From the NCBI GenBank assembly GCA_003552565.1, contig PUNB01000263.1, positions 1-6,971 of the forward strand: a stretch of DNA of 6,971 nt, in the 5' to 3' direction. Made by a program: the position numbers and the translations under genes. Every line of letters begins with the position of its first letter. The first letter of the stretch is position 1. Positions 6,522-6,971 of this stretch are shown here, one piece after another. The DNA is from Lentisphaerota bacterium (GTDB taxonomy: Bacteria; Verrucomicrobiota; Lentisphaeria; Oligosphaerales; PUNB01). The notes under the pieces are model-generated. The model saw only the letters and a program-made list of their open reading frames with translations, had not been told where the DNA came from and did not search any database.

Positions 6522-6590
6522 ACGATTACGGGCGACGATTACGATGGACGATTGGTGCTTCGCTCTGCTCGTGGCCCGTAATCGTCGCCA
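6522..6590. repeat. Compound direct and inverted intergenic repeat
   Basis: Three 13-base direct units starting ACGATT lie end to end (6522-6534, 6535-6547, 6548-6560), the first two sharing ACGATTACG and the third decayed. A right arm at 6574-6589 is the inverse of both intact units: GCCCGTAATCGT (6574-6585) pairs with 6522-6533, and CGTAATCGTCGCC (6577-6589) pairs with 6531-6543, each perfectly over 12-13 bases. Two mutually exclusive stem-loops with loops of 40 and 33 bases are thus possible. It sits in the 223-base gap between the right-edge gene and the propeller gene. No T-tract follows it in the direction of transcription, so it is not a standard terminator. The rest of the gap (6461-6511) is a strongly pyrimidine-rich stretch on the plus strand without a recognisable promoter. 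Confidence 0.8.
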
Positions 6591-6655
6591 GATTCCTTTT
6601 TCATACTTTTCATAAAACTTTTGACAGTTCCCAGTTCCACACCATACATGCTACC

Positions 6656-6971
6656 TCACAATGCATCCTTGGGTGCCGGGAAGTCCTCGCGGAGCGGGTA
6701 GGCCAGGTCGGCTTCCGCGCCGTCGGCGGGGGCGTAGAAGAACACCGGACCGACCAGGCCGCCGACTCCCACCTCGCGTACACGGACGGACTGAACACGC
6801 ACGGCCACCCAGTTCTCCTCTCCCGGGCGGAGCGCATCCGTCACATCCATCTCGAACGGGCGCAGGGAGGAGGTGTGGCTGTTGCCGACATGCTCGCCGT
6901 TGACCCATACCTTGGCCTGATTGTGCACCCCGGCGAACCAGAGAAAGACCCGGTCGCCTTCCACGTCTTCG
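6656..6971 (-). CDS. C-terminal end of a sugar-binding-domain protein (partial)
   Basis: Only the last 104 or so residues are present; the frame is open to the window edge, so the start lies outside and the GTG at 6964 is probably internal. The visible part is a galactose-binding jelly roll like the sugar-binding domain of GH2 enzymes: LWFAGVHNQAKVWVNGEHVG, then LRPFEMDVTDALRPGEENWV and AVRVQSV, with the typical VWVNG turn, FE.DVTD..RPG.EN strand-turn-strand and a closing GVGGLVGPVFFY. In sialate O-acetylesterases and some glycoside hydrolases such a domain sits at the C-terminus, so either fits; the catalytic part is not seen. The DNA here is clearly more GC-rich than the genes to its left. 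It is separated from the propeller gene by 223 bases containing a repeat, so co-transcription is uncertain. Confidence 0.75.
   Translation of the reverse strand, partial: EDVEGDRVFLWFAGVHNQAKVWVNGEHVGNSHTSSLRPFEMDVTDALRPGEENWVAVRVQSVRVREVGVGGLVGPVFFYAPADGAEADLAYPLREDFPAPKDAL

Noticed and set aside
6621..6649. Plus-strand promoter with a perfect TTGACA
   Set aside because: The matching -10 positions (CATACA, ATACAT or TACATG) are poor and there is no plus-strand gene downstream.

Overview
The window is a run of genes read entirely from the minus strand, with one fragment at each end. The right edge (6656-6971) holds the 3' end of a protein with a sugar-binding jelly-roll domain. Reading leftward there follow a secreted beta-propeller protein (5023-6432), a GH35/GH42-like beta-galactosidase that looks damaged (3416-5026, with a frameshifted tail to 3318), a truncated short reading frame (3103-3345), a secreted protein with a glutamine-amidotransferase-like fold (2211-3023), a LacI-family repressor (1093-2181) and a small exported discoidin-like protein (295-978). 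The left edge (1-266) is a noncoding array of 14-bp tandem repeats with a nested higher-order structure. No RNA gene, transposase or CRISPR array was found.

The content suggests a polysaccharide-degrading bacterium of the PVC group (Kiritimatiellota, Lentisphaerota or Verrucomicrobiota). The clues are the mix of exported sugar-binding and glycosidase-type proteins, and a LacI regulator whose DNA-binding region has the GNGRTKY-type insert I associate with those phyla. This is inference from gene style; no taxonomic marker is present. Shine-Dalgarno-like sites (GGAG, AGGAG) precede two of the genes, so the organism probably uses them.

The propeller and glycosidase genes overlap by 4 bases (GTGA) and are probably translationally coupled. 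The amidotransferase-fold gene and lacI are 29 bases apart and also look co-transcribed. A near-palindromic CG-centred site upstream of that pair (3069-3078) is a possible LacI-type operator. A plausible reading is a sugar-responsive locus in which exported proteins bind or process a glycan, the glycosidase acts on the products, and the LacI protein senses a sugar.

The most notable points are signs of decay or rearrangement in the middle of the locus. The glycosidase lacks about the first half of its catalytic barrel, including the expected acid/base segment. Its natural C-terminus continues in another frame, and the next reading frame looks cut short. The nested 14-bp array at the left edge and a compound direct/inverted repeat at 6522-6590 are the main noncoding structures.
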